Shown: piece after piece, positions 57,310 to 57,533 of the stretch
How the letters are laid out: every line of letters begins with the position of its first letter
How positions within the stretch are numbered: the first letter of the stretch is position 1
Notes under the pieces: generated by a model
The model's database searches: none
What the model saw: only the letters and a program-made list of their open reading frames with translations
Told to the model about the DNA's origin: nothing
Made by a program: the position numbers and the translations under genes
NCBI RefSeq assembly: GCF_001866005.1
Contig: NZ_MLQR01000001.1
Span: forward strand, 286,743 to 344,275
Direction of reading: 5' to 3'
Origin: Anaerobacillus alkalilacustris
GTDB lineage: Bacteria > Bacillota > Bacilli > Bacillales > Anaerobacillaceae
DNA: 57,533 nucleotides

Positions 57310-57533
57310 CTATTCTTGAATTTGCTTTGTTTGAAATGCCCAACAGTTTAATCTATCTAGTCCACCTTCTATATACTTATCTAACTGACTAAAAATTGGG
57401 TGTTCATAAGATTTTCGTAATTTTTTCAATGCTTTATAATGAGCAATATTTGGAACTTGAAACATTTCCACATATAAATTTGGTTGATCTGTTGAAACAA
57501 ACCACTGTATATTTTCTGCACTATACTCCGGTA
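57310..57533 (-). CDS. Partial CDS, C-terminus of an unidentified protein
   Basis: At least 73 C-terminal codons run off the right edge (EYSAENIQWFVSTDQPNLYV, then EMFQVPNIAHYKALKKLRKS and GLDRLNCWAFQTKQIQE). No membrane segment. The stop lies 10 bp before the mutY start, so it is probably the gene upstream of mutY in the same operon. I do not recognise the family. Confidence 0.65.
   Translation of the reverse strand, partial: PEYSAENIQWFVSTDQPNLYVEMFQVPNIAHYKALKKLRKSYEHPIFSQLDKYIEGGLDRLNCWAFQTKQIQE

Overview
This AT-rich window comes from an endospore-forming Firmicute of the Bacillaceae. The evidence is a gamma-type SASP gene, two YjcZ-type spore peptides behind sigma-K-like promoters, an orphan sporulation-type histidine kinase, B. 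subtilis-type gltC/gltAB, and a long block that follows the B. subtilis order mutY - (SDR) - fabL - sspE - ygaB - ygaC(ntdP) - ygaD - ygaE-like - hemL2 - bcp - perR - ygxA - rrn, here on the minus strand from right to left. Species cannot be named from sequence alone.

Layout. 1-3340: fragmented rRNA. On the minus strand lie a 16S gene lacking its 5' end, a spacer with tRNA-Ile and tRNA-Ala, and a 23S 5' fragment fused to a second 16S 3' fragment. A 23S 3' end and a 5S gene face the other way. 3340-21700: accessory, repeat-rich and decayed. It holds an ACR3/BASS transporter, a lipoprotein, a TauE/SafE permease, an orphan Fur box, a truncated FhuB-type permease beside IS1182 debris, a multiply frameshifted TspO-like gene, a Toprim protein (YusF), a CBO0543 membrane protein, a RelP/YwaC alarmone synthetase, a phospholipase-D-family enzyme, the SRP RNA, PpnP, the YjcZ pair, a histidine kinase and an M50-type protease. 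21700-28880: gltC divergent from gltA-gltB with a recognisable operator and promoter. 29290-30434: a small phosphatase, an IS200 left end, then the missing 5' end of 16S with three tandem rrn promoters. 30786-37454: ygxA, perR, a hydroxyacid dehydrogenase, bcp, a potassium channel and an ABC-2 exporter operon. 37864-45725: hemL2, a second glutamate-synthase-like large protein without a small subunit, and an aromatic-acid-exporter-like protein. 46292-57533: ygaD, ntdP, a DUF3939-type gene, ygaB, sspE, fabL, small spore-former genes, an aminotransferase, a DoxX-like protein, SDR, mutY and a partial gene.

How the genes fit together. GltC, GltA and GltB form the nitrogen-assimilation unit. PerR and Bcp sit in the peroxide-defence neighbourhood, and PerR probably represses itself through a box on its own start site. 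The sporulation theme recurs in sspE, the YjcZ pair and the kinase. The 16S fragments at 1323-2674 and 30105-30434 share an identical 127-bp overlap and together make one complete 16S gene. The intervening 27 kb is therefore either misjoined in assembly or a real rearrangement.

The most interesting non-genic signal is two families of dispersed palindromic repeats. In both, stems change between copies while base pairing is kept.
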